Assembly: GCA_964405335.1 (NCBI GenBank)
Contig: CAYONP010000036.1
Location: 1 to 50,559, forward strand
Direction: 5' to 3'
Origin: CAYONP01 sp964405335
Lineage (GTDB): Bacteria; Armatimonadota; UBA10988
DNA: 50,559 bases
Both the position numbers and the translations under genes were made by a program. This document shows positions 33,613-42,068 of the stretch, piece after piece (position 1 is the stretch's first letter; each line of letters begins with the position of its first letter). The notes beneath the pieces were generated by a model, which was given only the letters and a program-made list of their open reading frames with translations, ran no database searches and had not been told where the DNA came from.

Positions 33613-33621
33613 GGCGAAGCT

Positions 33622-35238
33622 ATGCGAGACGTTCTGGACCAGGCGATCGGCGAAGCGCTGCGGGCTCTGCGGGCCGACCATCCGGCCCTGGACCCCGAGT
33701 CGGTCGACTACACGGTCCAGCCGCCGAAGCAGACCGGGCACGGCGACTGGGCCAGCAACGTGGCCCTGGTGGCCGCCGGGCAGCTCGAACTCCGCGACCG
33801 ACGGGCCCTGGCCGAGCAGATCGTGGCCCGCATGAGCCTGCCGGGAGGCATCGAGAGAGTCGAGATTGCCGGTCCCGGTTTCCTGAACTTCTTTGTCGAC
33901 CAGAGCTGGTACCAAAGACTGGTGTCGGAGGTGGTGGAGCAGGACCAGCAGTATGGCCGCCTGACGATTGGTCTCGGGCAGATCGCACAGGTCGAGTTCG
34001 TTTCCGCCAATCCGACCGGTCCACTAACCGTCGGTCATGGACGCAATGCGATTCTGGGCGACACCATCGCCAGGCTCTATGAACAGGCTGGTTATCAGGT
34101 CGTACGCGAGTACTACTTCAACAATGGCGGTCGACAGATGCGGCTGCTGGCGGAGAGTGTCCGGGCACGGTACTTAGAGGCCAGAGGTGAGCCGGTCGAG
34201 TTTCCGGAGGATGGCTACCAGGGCGACTACATCCGCGACATCGCCGCATCGCTAGGCGACGTGGCCGACTTCAAGGAGGCGGCCGAGGCGGCCATGTTCA
34301 GCCAGATCCGGGCCACTTGTGAGCGGCTGGGGATCCACTTCGACAGCTACTTCAATGAACTCGACCTGTACGAGAGCGGGGCCATCGACCGGGTGGTCGA
34401 GGCTCTGCGCGAGCGAGACCTGGCCTATGACCAGGAGGGAGCGGTCTGGCTGCGGGGTACGTCGCTGGGCTTGCCCAAGGACCCGGCCATCATCAAGTCG
34501 ACCGGCGAGCCGACCTATCGGCTGCCCGACATGGCCTACCACATCGACAAGCTGAGCCGTGGCTATGCTCATGTGATCGACATCTTCGGGGCCGACCATA
34601 TCGACACGGCAAGAGAAGTGCTGGCCGCCGTCGAGGCGCTGGGCCATGATACGAGCCGGGTGGTGACCGTCATCTACCAGTTCGTGACGCTGTTGCGTGG
34701 TGGCGAGCAGGTCAAAATGTCGACCCGCAAAGCTGACTTCGTCACCCTCGATGAGCTAATCGATGAGGTCGGGGCCGATGCCGTCCGCTACTTCTTTGCG
34801 ATGAGGTCGCCTAACAGTCACATGGAATTCGACCTCGACCTGGCCAAAAAGCAGGCGGCCGATAATCCCATGTACTATGTGCAGTACGGCCATGCACGCA
34901 TCGGCAGTATTTTGAGGCGGGAAGAGGCATCAGCGTTGGCCGAGGTAGCGCTCGACCTGTCGCTGCTGGAACACGAGGCCGAGCGGTCGCTGATTGCCTC
35001 GCTGGCCATGTTTCCCGAGGTGGTCAGCCGGGCTCTGGCCGAGCATGAGCCGCACCGGCTGACGACCTATGCTGCCGAGGTGGCCACGGCGTTTCACGGT
35101 TTCTACGACCGTTGCCCGGTGCTCTCGGCCGAGACGACGGAGCTGGCCCGGGCCAGGCTGGAGCTGTGCCGGGCGGCTCGCATCGTGCTCCGCAACGTGC
35201 TGAGTGTGGTTGGGGTGAGTGCGCCGGAGAGCATGTAA
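33622..35238 (+). CDS. argS: Arginyl-tRNA synthetase
   Basis: The enzyme charges tRNA-Arg. The 538-residue product has the N-terminal tRNA-binding Add-1 domain. The class I motif appears as NPTGPLTVGHGRNAILGD, where the first His of the HIGH box is Thr, a variant I believe exists in other ArgRS. DIFGADHIDTAREV, the KMSKS-equivalent VKMSTRKADFVTLDEL and the DALR anticodon domain at the end are also present. Codon use differs from the neighbours: it uses more A- and T-ending codons (for example TTA and AGA) and its GC content is visibly lower, which suggests a different origin. rpe follows after 11 bases. Confidence 0.96.
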   Translation: MRDVLDQAIGEALRALRADHPALDPESVDYTVQPPKQTGHGDWASNVALVAAGQLELRDRRALAEQIVARMSLPGGIERVEIAGPGFLNFFVDQSWYQRLVSEVVEQDQQYGRLTIGLGQIAQVEFVSANPTGPLTVGHGRNAILGDTIARLYEQAGYQVVREYYFNNGGRQMRLLAESVRARYLEARGEPVEFPEDGYQGDYIRDIAASLGDVADFKEAAEAAMFSQIRATCERLGIHFDSYFNELDLYESGAIDRVVEALRERDLAYDQEGAVWLRGTSLGLPKDPAIIKSTGEPTYRLPDMAYHIDKLSRGYAHVIDIFGADHIDTAREVLAAVEALGHDTSRVVTVIYQFVTLLRGGEQVKMSTRKADFVTLDELIDEVGADAVRYFFAMRSPNSHMEFDLDLAKKQAADNPMYYVQYGHARIGSILRREEASALAEVALDLSLLEHEAERSLIASLAMFPEVVSRALAEHEPHRLTTYAAEVATAFHGFYDRCPVLSAETTELARARLELCRAARIVLRNVLSVVGVSAPESM

Positions 35239-35249
35239 GGAGGGGCCGG

Positions 35250-35912
35250 ATGTTACAGATCGCGCCGTCGATCATCTGCGCGGATTTCAGTCGGCTGGGC
35301 GAGGACATCGAGGCCCTCGAGGCGGCCGGCGCCGACCTGTTCCATTTCGATGTGATGGACGGCCAGTTCGTGCCCAACATCACCCTCGGCGCGCTAGTGA
35401 TTGAGGCCGTGCGACCATTCAGTGAGCTGCTCTACGAGACGCATCTGATGGTCCTGGAGCCCGACGAGTTGATTGAGCGATTCGTACTTTCGGGCAGCCA
35501 GCGGATGATTGTCCATGTCGAAGCCTGCCGTCACCTGCTGCGCACGCTGAACCTCATCCGCAGTTTCGATTCGTGTCAGACCGGCGTGGCAATCAACCCC
35601 GGCACGCCGGCGGTGGCGGTCGAGCCGGCGCTCGACTACCTCGATCTGCTGACCGTCATGACGGTCAATCCCGGCTTTGCCGGGCAGGCGTTCCTGACGC
35701 CGATGCTGCGCAAGATCGAGCAGTTGCGGCGGATGGTCGACGCCCGCGGGCTGCGCTGCGTGATTGAAGTCGACGGCGGGCTCAGCCCCGAGAACATCCG
35801 CTCGATTGCCGACGCCGGCGCGGATCTGGTGGTCGGCGGTAACTCGAGCATCTTCCTCGCCAATCAGCCATACGACGAGACGATTGCGGCTCTGCGGAGG
35901 GCACTGACATGA
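35250..35912 (+). CDS. rpe: Ribulose-phosphate 3-epimerase
   Basis: Rpe interconverts ribulose-5-phosphate and xylulose-5-phosphate in the pentose-phosphate pathway. The 220-residue product has the complete barrel: IAPSIICADFSRLGEDI, LFHFDVMDGQFVPNI (metal His and catalytic Asp), THLMV, IVHVEA, GVAINPGTPA, VMTVNPGFAGQAF and IEVDGGLSPEN. ATG 35250 has AGGAGG 7 bases upstream. It overlaps guaB by four bases (ATGA), so both are translated together. Identification is secure. Confidence 0.96.
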   Translation: MLQIAPSIICADFSRLGEDIEALEAAGADLFHFDVMDGQFVPNITLGALVIEAVRPFSELLYETHLMVLEPDELIERFVLSGSQRMIVHVEACRHLLRTLNLIRSFDSCQTGVAINPGTPAVAVEPALDYLDLLTVMTVNPGFAGQAFLTPMLRKIEQLRRMVDARGLRCVIEVDGGLSPENIRSIADAGADLVVGGNSSIFLANQPYDETIAALRRALT

Positions 35913-37423
35913 GCATCGGACTGCGCTGGGCCGACGAGCAGCACGCCGCCGCGCTTGAAGAGGCGTGGATGCAGCGGTTCCTGCTCGAAGGCCTGAGCTT
36001 CGACGACGTGCTGCTCGTCCCCGGCTTTGCCGAGGTGCTGCCCGATCAGGTCGAGGTCTCGACCCGGCTGACGCGGCGGATCAAGCTCGGCATCCCCATC
36101 CTCAGCGCGGCGATGGACACGGTTACCGAGGCGCGGCTGGCCATCGCGCTGGCGCAGGAGGGCGGGCTGGGGGTGATCCACCGCAACATGCCGGTCGAGC
36201 GGCAGGTCGAGGAGGTCGACAAGGTCAAGCGGTCGGAGAGCGGGATGATCGTCGATCCGATCACCCTGCCGCCCGACGCGCCGGTGCAGCGCGCGCTCGA
36301 CCTGATGGCGCGCTTCCGCATCTCCGGGGTGCCCATCACGCTGCCCGACGGCACGCTGGTCGGCATTTTGACCAACCGCGACCTGCGGTTCGTCAGCGAC
36401 GCCACGTTACCCGTCTCGGACTACATGACCGCCGAGAACCTGGTCACCGTGCCCGAGCACATCGGGCTCGAGGCGGCGACGGAGCATCTGCATCGCCACC
36501 GGATCGAGAAGCTGCTGGTGGTCGACGACGACTTTCGGCTCCGCGGCCTGATCACCGTCAAGGACATCCAGAAGGTGATCGACTTCCCCTCGGCCTGCAA
36601 AGACGAGCTCGGCCGGCTGCGGGTCGGCGCGGCGATCGGCACAGGCGACGCCGGCATGGAGCGTGCCGAGGCGCTGCTGGTGGCCAAGGTCGACGCGCTG
36701 TTCATCGACACCGCCCACGGGTTCAGCAAGCCGGTGGTCGAGATGCTCGACCGCCTGCGCCGCGAGTTCGGCAACGACATCCAGGTGGTCGCCGGCAACG
36801 TCGGCACGGCCGACGGGGCGAAGGCGCTGATCGACCACGGCGCCGACGCGATCAAGGTCGGCATGGGTCCGGGCAGCATCTGCACCACGCGGGTCATCTC
36901 GGGCGCCGGCATGGCGCAGATCACGGCGGTGGCGACCTGCTCCGAGGTGGCCGCGGACTTCGGCGTGCCGGTGATTGCCGACGGCGGGATCAAGTACTCG
37001 GGCGACTGCACCAAGGCGATCGCCGCCGGCGCCGACTCGGTCATGCTCGGCAGCCTGTTTGCCGGCTGCGAGGAGAGTCCCGGCGAGACGGTGCTGTTCG
37101 AGGGGCGGACGTATAAGGAGTACCGCGGCATGGGCAGCCTGGCCGCGCTGCGGGCGGGGAGCGACCGCTACCCGAAGCAATCGGGCGACGGCCACGTGCC
37201 CGAGGGGATTGAGGGCCGCGTGCCGTACAAGGGGCACCTGGCGACGCTCATCTTCCACCTGGTTGGCGGCATCCGGGCGGGCATGGGCTACTGCGGCGTG
37301 AGCACGATCGAGTCGCTCCGGACCGAGACCCGCTTCGCCCGGATCAGCCCGGCGGGCCTACGCGAGAGCCACCCGCATGACGTGATCATCACCAAGGAGG
37401 CGCCGAATTATCAGTTGCGGTGA
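35909..37423 (+). CDS. guaB: IMP dehydrogenase
   Basis: GuaB oxidises IMP to XMP, the committed step to GTP. The 504-residue product shows EGLSFDDVLLVPG, two CBS domains (about 105-225), the loop with the catalytic Cys GPGSICTTR, VIADGGIKYSGD and the flap block YRGMGSLAAL. ATG 35909 has GGAGG 7-8 bases upstream and overlaps the rpe stop. ATG 35969 would remove 20 residues and match the most common family start. The C-terminal codons (TKEAPNYQLR) were copied downstream by a tandem duplication, see 38029-38070. Confidence 0.97.
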   Translation: MSIGLRWADEQHAAALEEAWMQRFLLEGLSFDDVLLVPGFAEVLPDQVEVSTRLTRRIKLGIPILSAAMDTVTEARLAIALAQEGGLGVIHRNMPVERQVEEVDKVKRSESGMIVDPITLPPDAPVQRALDLMARFRISGVPITLPDGTLVGILTNRDLRFVSDATLPVSDYMTAENLVTVPEHIGLEAATEHLHRHRIEKLLVVDDDFRLRGLITVKDIQKVIDFPSACKDELGRLRVGAAIGTGDAGMERAEALLVAKVDALFIDTAHGFSKPVVEMLDRLRREFGNDIQVVAGNVGTADGAKALIDHGADAIKVGMGPGSICTTRVISGAGMAQITAVATCSEVAADFGVPVIADGGIKYSGDCTKAIAAGADSVMLGSLFAGCEESPGETVLFEGRTYKEYRGMGSLAALRAGSDRYPKQSGDGHVPEGIEGRVPYKGHLATLIFHLVGGIRAGMGYCGVSTIESLRTETRFARISPAGLRESHPHDVIITKEAPNYQLR

Positions 37424-37435
37424 GCGGCGGGTGGG

Positions 37436-37813
37436 GTGAAAGACACTCGCGAGGCGCTCAAGGAGCTGGCCGGAACGATCAAGAACCCGGTCACTTTCTT
37501 CGTGGTAGCGGTGTTCGGAATGGCCAGGGGCCTGACCGCGCTCGCTGGTCAGCTCTCGGCCATCGTGGCCGGCTGGCTGGCGGTGGCCCTCACGCTCGGC
37601 ATCCTCGCGTCTTGCGGGTTTGTCGGCCTGATGACGGTTCGCGCACCCGAGAACCTTGTCCGAGAGCACGATCCGGCTCAGCAGGCGGATCTGTTGTTCC
37701 CGGTGAGTGGGATCGTCGAGGACATGGTCCTCGAAGTGCTGGACAAGCACGACGCGCTCCAGCCGCGGCTCGATGATTCCACTCGCGGCGAGGAGGTGGT
37801 CGATGCGGAATGA
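37436..37813 (+). CDS. Cassette membrane protein A, copy 1
   Basis: The 125-residue product has a charged N-terminus, two membrane helices (about 19-36 and 42-68), and a C-terminal tail with GIVEDMVLEVLDKHDALQPRLDD. The tail block is shared with copy 2 (DIVLEELDRHGVLKPRL). No known family is recognised. GTG 37436 is supported by conservation with copy 2 and by GGTGGGGTGAAA; the ribosome-binding site is worse than in copy 2. It ends inside the next gene (11-base overlap), so A and B are probably made as partners. Topology suggests a membrane anchor with a cytosolic tail. Confidence 0.8.
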   Translation: MKDTREALKELAGTIKNPVTFFVVAVFGMARGLTALAGQLSAIVAGWLAVALTLGILASCGFVGLMTVRAPENLVREHDPAQQADLLFPVSGIVEDMVLEVLDKHDALQPRLDDSTRGEEVVDAE

Positions 37814-38024
37814 AGAGGTGCGGCGAGTCATCTATGATCAGTTGCGGAACGAGGCAGGCGATCCGGTTTGGCGGCTGCCGTTCGGCATCGCCTTCAAGAC
37901 CGGCCTGGACCCTGAAGTAGTGGTTCAGTTCCTTCAGTCCGACCCGAACATCATGGTCTCCAATCTGAGCTTCGCTGGCCGGACTGCCTACACGCTGAAG
38001 CCCGAGGCTCCCGCCCGCCTGTGA
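37803..38024 (+). CDS. Cassette small protein B, copy 1 (winged-helix-like)
   Basis: The 73-residue product is soluble and has the pattern RRVIYDQLRNEAGDPVWRL, GIAFKTGLDPEVVVQFLQ, then a short beta hairpin AGRTAYTLKP. The order helix-helix-recognition-like helix-wing resembles a small winged-helix domain, but I cannot link it to a family. It shares PVWRLPFGIA and the NI..S.L...G..AYTL.P pattern with copy 2. ATG 37803 lies inside the end of gene A. It could bind the tail of the membrane partner or DNA. Confidence 0.78.
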   Translation: MRNEEVRRVIYDQLRNEAGDPVWRLPFGIAFKTGLDPEVVVQFLQSDPNIMVSNLSFAGRTAYTLKPEAPARL

Positions 38025-38028
38025 CGAC

Positions 38029-38070
38029 ATGACCCGCTCCAAGGAGGCGCCGAACCACCCGCTGCGGTGA
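38029..38070 (+). pseudogene. Duplicated 3' end of guaB
   Basis: ATG at 38029 begins 13 codons, MTRSKEAPNHPLR, that match the guaB end TKEAPNYQLR and share the following TGA and GTGGGGTGAAA context. It is a fossil of the duplication event, not a likely functional gene, though it could be translated as a leader peptide before copy 2 of the cassette. Confidence 0.75.
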
Positions 38071-38082
38071 GAGGAGGGTGGG

Positions 38083-38442
38083 GTGAAAGAGCTGCAGGAG
38101 GCCGTCGGAACCGCGCGGAACTCGGTCACGTTCTGCGGGGTAACCGTCGTCGCGCTGGCCTGGATGTTCAGCGCGCTGCGCGACGTGCCGGGGCCAACGT
38201 GGCTGGTCAGCGTGCTGGCCTGCGGGTTGGTGATCGGCGTGTTGGCGGCGACGGCCTATGTGGCGTGGATCACCTGGCATGCGCCGGCCAAGCTCTACGA
38301 GCAGGTCCTGAGGCAGGAACAGAGCCTGACGGCGGGGCCAACCGTGCGTGACATCGTGCTCGAGGAACTGGACCGGCACGGCGTGCTGAAGCCCCGGCTG
38401 GCCGCTCCTGAGTCTGACGAGGAGAGCGTCGATGCAAGCTGA
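38083..38442 (+). CDS. Cassette membrane protein A, copy 2
   Basis: The 119-residue paralogue of the gene at 37436 shares the N-terminal pattern (Lys-rich start, N.VTF..V.V.ALA), two membrane helices (about 17-32 and 40-64) and the tail DIVLEELDRHGVLKPRL. GTG 38083 has AGGAGG about 6 bases upstream, a better site than in copy 1. It overlaps gene B2 by 11 bases as in copy 1. Function unknown. Confidence 0.8.
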   Translation: MKELQEAVGTARNSVTFCGVTVVALAWMFSALRDVPGPTWLVSVLACGLVIGVLAATAYVAWITWHAPAKLYEQVLRQEQSLTAGPTVRDIVLEELDRHGVLKPRLAAPESDEESVDAS

Positions 38443-38659
38443 GACCGCCGACACCTTGCGGATTGTCTACCAACAGCTCATCGATGAGAACGGCCTTCCC
38501 GTGTGGCGCCTCCCGTTCGGCATCGCCTATGACACCGGGCTCGACTTGGCCGTCGTTCAGGAGATTCTGCAGAACGACTCGAACATCCTCGCCTCCCATC
38601 TGACCGTCGTCGGTAAGCGCGCCTACACGCTGCGGCCAGATGCCATCGCGCTAGCCTGA
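38432..38659 (+). CDS. Cassette small protein B, copy 2 (winged-helix-like)
   Basis: The 75-residue paralogue of the gene at 37803 has RIVYQQLIDENGLPVWRLP, GIAYDTGLDLAVVQEILQ and a terminal hairpin KRAYTLRPDA. The two copies are about half identical, with the central ten residues unchanged, so the protein has been kept under selection after the duplication. ATG 38432 overlaps gene A2. Function unknown. Confidence 0.78.
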   Translation: MQAETADTLRIVYQQLIDENGLPVWRLPFGIAYDTGLDLAVVQEILQNDSNILASHLTVVGKRAYTLRPDAIALA

Positions 38660-38744
38660 GTGCCGCGCCGCGCAGGATCACACCGCGCGCCAGCCAACCC
38701 GCCATCGCGACCCGGCTCACCCGGCCGGCAGGGAGTTGGCGGTC

Positions 38745-40826
38745 ATGATCGCCAGCGGCGGTATGTTGCTCATGGCCCTCTCCATCGGCGCCGGCGAGAC
38801 GCCGATCACCGTGGCCAAGCTCAACGGACTCGAGCTCGGTTTCGACCCGAGCAGCGGTGCAATCCGCTCGCTCGCCTTCCCGGGGCCCGGCCTGTTGCTC
38901 GAGGCCGAGCCGGGCGAGGCGGGCCTGGTCGACGTGGCCTATCCGGTCGACGGTTTCGAGGCGCTGCGGCTGGCCGCGCGTCACTCGACCGGAGCGCGGA
39001 TCGACGCCGGCGATGACCGGGTGACCATCCACCTCGAGCGACTTGGCCCGAGCCGGCCCGGGTTGGCCAGTGACGGCGCCGTGTCGGCCACCATCGAGCT
39101 CCGCGCCGACGCCGACGGGCGGTCGGTGATTGCCACCTGCGAGCTGCGCAATGGCAGCAGCCGGCCGCTGCGGCAGGTTGCCTTTCCCGAACTGCGCGGC
39201 CTGCTGCCGGTGGCCGGGCCCGACCAGACCATTCTGAAGACCTGCGGTTTCGGCTCGGCGCCGTTCCGAGAGCTGGTCGTGCCCGAGGTCGACCAGTGGT
39301 ATGCCCAGAACAGCTCGACGGCCGAGTACACCGCCGGCGGCATGTTCTCCAGCATGTGGGGCCGCTGGGCCGACCTGGGCGGGCTCAACGGCGGCCTCAG
39401 CCTCTTCCCCCGCCGCTGGGGCTGGGATCCGCAGGTCTCGCTCTATGCCCAGCTCCGGCAAGCCACCCAACGGTTGCGGCTGCTCTGGGTCCATCCCGTC
39501 ACTGTCGCCCCGGGCGAAACCTGGTCGAGTGGCGAGTGGGTCATCACCCCGCACGCCGCCGGCTGGGCCAAGGGCATCGAGCCCTATCGCGAGTGGGTCC
39601 GGCAGCACGTCCGGCGGCGGTACCCGCTGCCCGGCCACATCCGCGACGGCCTGGGCTTCCGCACGCTCTGGATGTGCCAGAACCAGCCGGCCGACCCGGC
39701 CGACGCGGTCTGGCGGTTCACCGACCTGCCCGAGTTGGCGCGCGAGGCCCGCGACCACGGCCTGGTCGAGATGGTGCTGTGGAGCGTCATGCCGGGCTTC
39801 GACGCCTCGCTGCCGGGCGTCTTTCCGCACCTCGGCAGCGAGCAGGAGTTGGTCACCGCGGCGGAGCAGTGCCGCGCGATGGGCATCCGGCTGGCGCCCT
39901 TCACCAGCGTGCTGCAGGCCGGCCCGACAACGGCCGCGCGCTACGGCCTGACCGTGCCCGACAACAACGGCTGGACCTACCACACCGAGATGCTGCCGCG
40001 CTGGAACCCGCCCTATGCCACCGGTTACTCGTGCGTCCAGGTCGGGCCGGCGCACCAGGCCTGGCAGGACGAGGTGGTCGCGGCGCTGCGGCGCTGGGCC
40101 GACCAGGGCCTTGCCTCGGTCAGTTGGGACCAGTACTGGACCGGCCAGGCCGAGCCGACGATGCAGGCCTTGACCGAGCGCATCCGTGATTACGCGCGGA
40201 CGGTCGATCCCGAGGCGACCTTCAGCGGCGAGGAGCTGTGGAGCGTTGAGGTCGATAGCGAGTACCTCGACTACACCTGGAACTGGGGCGGCTACCGCGA
40301 CTGCCAGGCCTTCACCAACGCCTTCCCCGCGCCGCGGCGCAACGCCAACATCAACCGCTCGCTGGCCGAGGCGAAGTTCGCCTTCATGGACAACCTGTTC
40401 CTCAACGTCTGGCCGAGCCGGCCCGACGGCATCAACGGCTCGGAGCGGATTGGCAACGTGCCCGCGCTGTCGCGCGCGCTCCGCGAGTGCGCGGCGATGC
40501 GTCGTCGGTTCCTGCCCTACTTCACCGATGGCGTGCTGATTGGCAACTGCCTGCTGACCGAGCCGTCGCCCGCCGCGCGGGTGGCCGCCTACGCGCTGCC
40601 CGATCGGCTGCTCGCGCTGGTGCTCAACCAGGGCGCCGACGGACCGGTCTCGTTCCGCTATGACCTGACGCCGTGGGTCGCGCCCGCCGGTGAGTGGACC
40701 CTCGCCCGGCACGACGAGTCGGGCGTGCCGCTGGAATCGTCCACGGCGCCGGCGGCCGGCGAGATTGTGACGCCGCCGCTGGCGCACCTAGAGATCACCG
40801 CCTACGAGTTCACCCCGCGCCGGTAG
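38745..40826 (+). CDS. DUF6259-like glycoside hydrolase (GH36/GH-D-like)
   Basis: The 693-residue product appears to be a large glycosidase of the DUF6259 type. It has an N-terminal beta-sandwich region (about 15-280). A TIM barrel follows with RTLWMCQNQPADP, VEMVLWSVMPGFD, a probable nucleophile region SVSWDQYWTG (Asp) and TFSGEELWSVEVD (Glu), and a C-terminal sandwich. A weak signal peptide (MIASGGMLLMALSIGAG) lacks the usual positive start. ATG 38745 has GGGAG 9 bases upstream; TTG 38736 is less likely. It is probably monocistronic. The substrate is unknown; alpha-galactoside-type sugars are a guess from the fold. Confidence 0.75.
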   Translation: MIASGGMLLMALSIGAGETPITVAKLNGLELGFDPSSGAIRSLAFPGPGLLLEAEPGEAGLVDVAYPVDGFEALRLAARHSTGARIDAGDDRVTIHLERLGPSRPGLASDGAVSATIELRADADGRSVIATCELRNGSSRPLRQVAFPELRGLLPVAGPDQTILKTCGFGSAPFRELVVPEVDQWYAQNSSTAEYTAGGMFSSMWGRWADLGGLNGGLSLFPRRWGWDPQVSLYAQLRQATQRLRLLWVHPVTVAPGETWSSGEWVITPHAAGWAKGIEPYREWVRQHVRRRYPLPGHIRDGLGFRTLWMCQNQPADPADAVWRFTDLPELAREARDHGLVEMVLWSVMPGFDASLPGVFPHLGSEQELVTAAEQCRAMGIRLAPFTSVLQAGPTTAARYGLTVPDNNGWTYHTEMLPRWNPPYATGYSCVQVGPAHQAWQDEVVAALRRWADQGLASVSWDQYWTGQAEPTMQALTERIRDYARTVDPEATFSGEELWSVEVDSEYLDYTWNWGGYRDCQAFTNAFPAPRRNANINRSLAEAKFAFMDNLFLNVWPSRPDGINGSERIGNVPALSRALRECAAMRRRFLPYFTDGVLIGNCLLTEPSPAARVAAYALPDRLLALVLNQGADGPVSFRYDLTPWVAPAGEWTLARHDESGVPLESSTAPAAGEIVTPPLAHLEITAYEFTPRR

Positions 40827-40868
40827 GGTCGCCGCCAACGGCGCGCCCACGCCGCCAACGGCGCGCCC
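40823..40868 (+). repeat. GTAGGG-hairpin repeat after the glycosidase gene
   Basis: GTAGGG (40823-40828) contains the TAG stop codon of the glycosidase gene and is followed by two copies of GCCGCCAACGGCGCGCCC (40831-40848 and 40851-40868, period 20). Each copy can form CGCCG-CCAA-CGGCG with the base before it. It lies between convergent genes and may end both transcripts. Confidence 0.65.
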
Positions 40869-40884
40869 GGTCGGCGCCGGCTGT

Positions 40885-42000
40885 TCAGTCGACGACGCTC
40901 AGGCTCGGCTGCGCCGGCGTGCCGCCGCCCAGCTCGGCGAGCAGCCGCTCGGCCAGGCCGCGGTACAGCTCGGCGACCTCGGAGCCCGGTTGCGCCGCGA
41001 CGATCGGGGTGCCGCCGTCGCCGCTGACCGGCACTTGCGGGTCGAACCGGACCTCGCCGAGGTAGGGCAGGCCCCACTCGGTCGCCGCGGCCCGGCCCCC
41101 GCCGTGGCCGAACATCGGCACCCGCTCGCCGTCGGCGCCGAGCGGGTCGCTCATGTTCTCGAGGATGCCGACCACCGGCACGTTGAGCCGCTCGCAGGCG
41201 GTGATCGCCCGCCGCACGTCGGCCAGGGCAACGCGCTGCGGCGTGGTCACAATCACCGCGCCGGTGACCGGAATGGTCTGCCCCAGCGTGAGCTGCACAT
41301 CGCCGGTGCCCGGTGGCAGGTCGATCACCAGCACGTCCAGCTCGCCCCAGTCGACCCGGCCGAGGCCGTCGTTGACGTACTTGGCGAGCATCGGCCCGCG
41401 CATGATCATGGCCGCCTCGCGCTCGACCAGAAAGCCGATGCTGAACAGCTTGACGCCGTCGATCTCGAGCGGCTCAATCAGCTCGCGCTCATTGACCCGG
41501 AGCTGCACGCCGCCGTCGACGCCGAACATGGTCGGCACGCTCGGACCGTAGACATCGGCATCGAGCAGGCCGACCCGCGCGCCGAGCTGCCGCAACGCCA
41601 CCGCCAGGTTGGCCGCCACGGTCGACTTGCCCACGCCGCCCTTGCCGCTGGCCACCGCCAGGGTCGCCTTGACGCCGGGGATGGGCGAGTCGGCCGCCGG
41701 TCCGGCCGCCTCGCGCGGCGGTGGGGGCGGCTGCTTGGAGAGATCGATGGCGATGCGGACCTCGGCCCGCTCGACGCCCGGCAGCTTGGAGAGCACCTCC
41801 TGCGCGCGCGCCTTGACGGTGTTCTTGACCGGCGGCGCGGGAGTGTTGAGCTCGATCTTGACCGCCACATTGCCGCCGCAGATGGTCACCTCGCGCAGGC
41901 AATCGAGGGCGACGATGTCGCGGCCCGACTGCGGTTCGATCACCGCCCGCAACGCCTCGCGCACCTGCTCCTCGGTCACCGGCTCGCGCTTGCCGAACAT
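40885..42000 (-). CDS. mrp: Mrp/ApbC/NBP35-type iron-sulfur cluster carrier ATPase
   Basis: Mrp proteins carry [4Fe-4S] clusters to target proteins. The 371-residue product has an N-terminal MIP18/DUF59 domain (about 1-85, EEQVREALRAVIEPQSG) and a deviant-Walker P-loop ATPase, VASGKGGVGKSTVAANLAV. The blocks LLDADVYGPS and DLPPGTGDVQLTL follow. The usual CxxC pair for cluster binding is not visible; the region is ENMSDPLGADG, where relatives read ENMS-CP. ATG 42000 has GGGAGAG 5 bases upstream. It follows the respiratory operon by 68 bases on the same strand and may serve its Fe-S subunits. Confidence 0.9.
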   Translation of the reverse strand: MFGKREPVTEEQVREALRAVIEPQSGRDIVALDCLREVTICGGNVAVKIELNTPAPPVKNTVKARAQEVLSKLPGVERAEVRIAIDLSKQPPPPPREAAGPAADSPIPGVKATLAVASGKGGVGKSTVAANLAVALRQLGARVGLLDADVYGPSVPTMFGVDGGVQLRVNERELIEPLEIDGVKLFSIGFLVEREAAMIMRGPMLAKYVNDGLGRVDWGELDVLVIDLPPGTGDVQLTLGQTIPVTGAVIVTTPQRVALADVRRAITACERLNVPVVGILENMSDPLGADGERVPMFGHGGGRAAATEWGLPYLGEVRFDPQVPVSGDGGTPIVAAQPGSEVAELYRGLAERLLAELGGGTPAQPSLSVVD

Positions 42001-42068
42001 CGCACTCTCCCGTTACATCAATGCGGACGGCGGCAGCGCCTGTTCCGGCGAGCTGGTTGCGGCCAGGC

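Larger units (their letters stand above)
37392..38659 (+). repeat. Tandem duplication of a two-gene cassette, period 647 bp
   Basis: The DNA CCAAGGAGGCGCCGAA (37392) and the start codons of the two membrane-protein genes (GTG 37436 and GTG 38083) recur exactly 647 bases later. Downstream, copy two is 18 bases shorter. The copies have diverged but keep order, overlap and the block PVWRLPFGIA. The left edge lies inside guaB, since its last codons precede both copies. This shows that the duplication arose here rather than being brought in twice. Confidence 0.85.
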
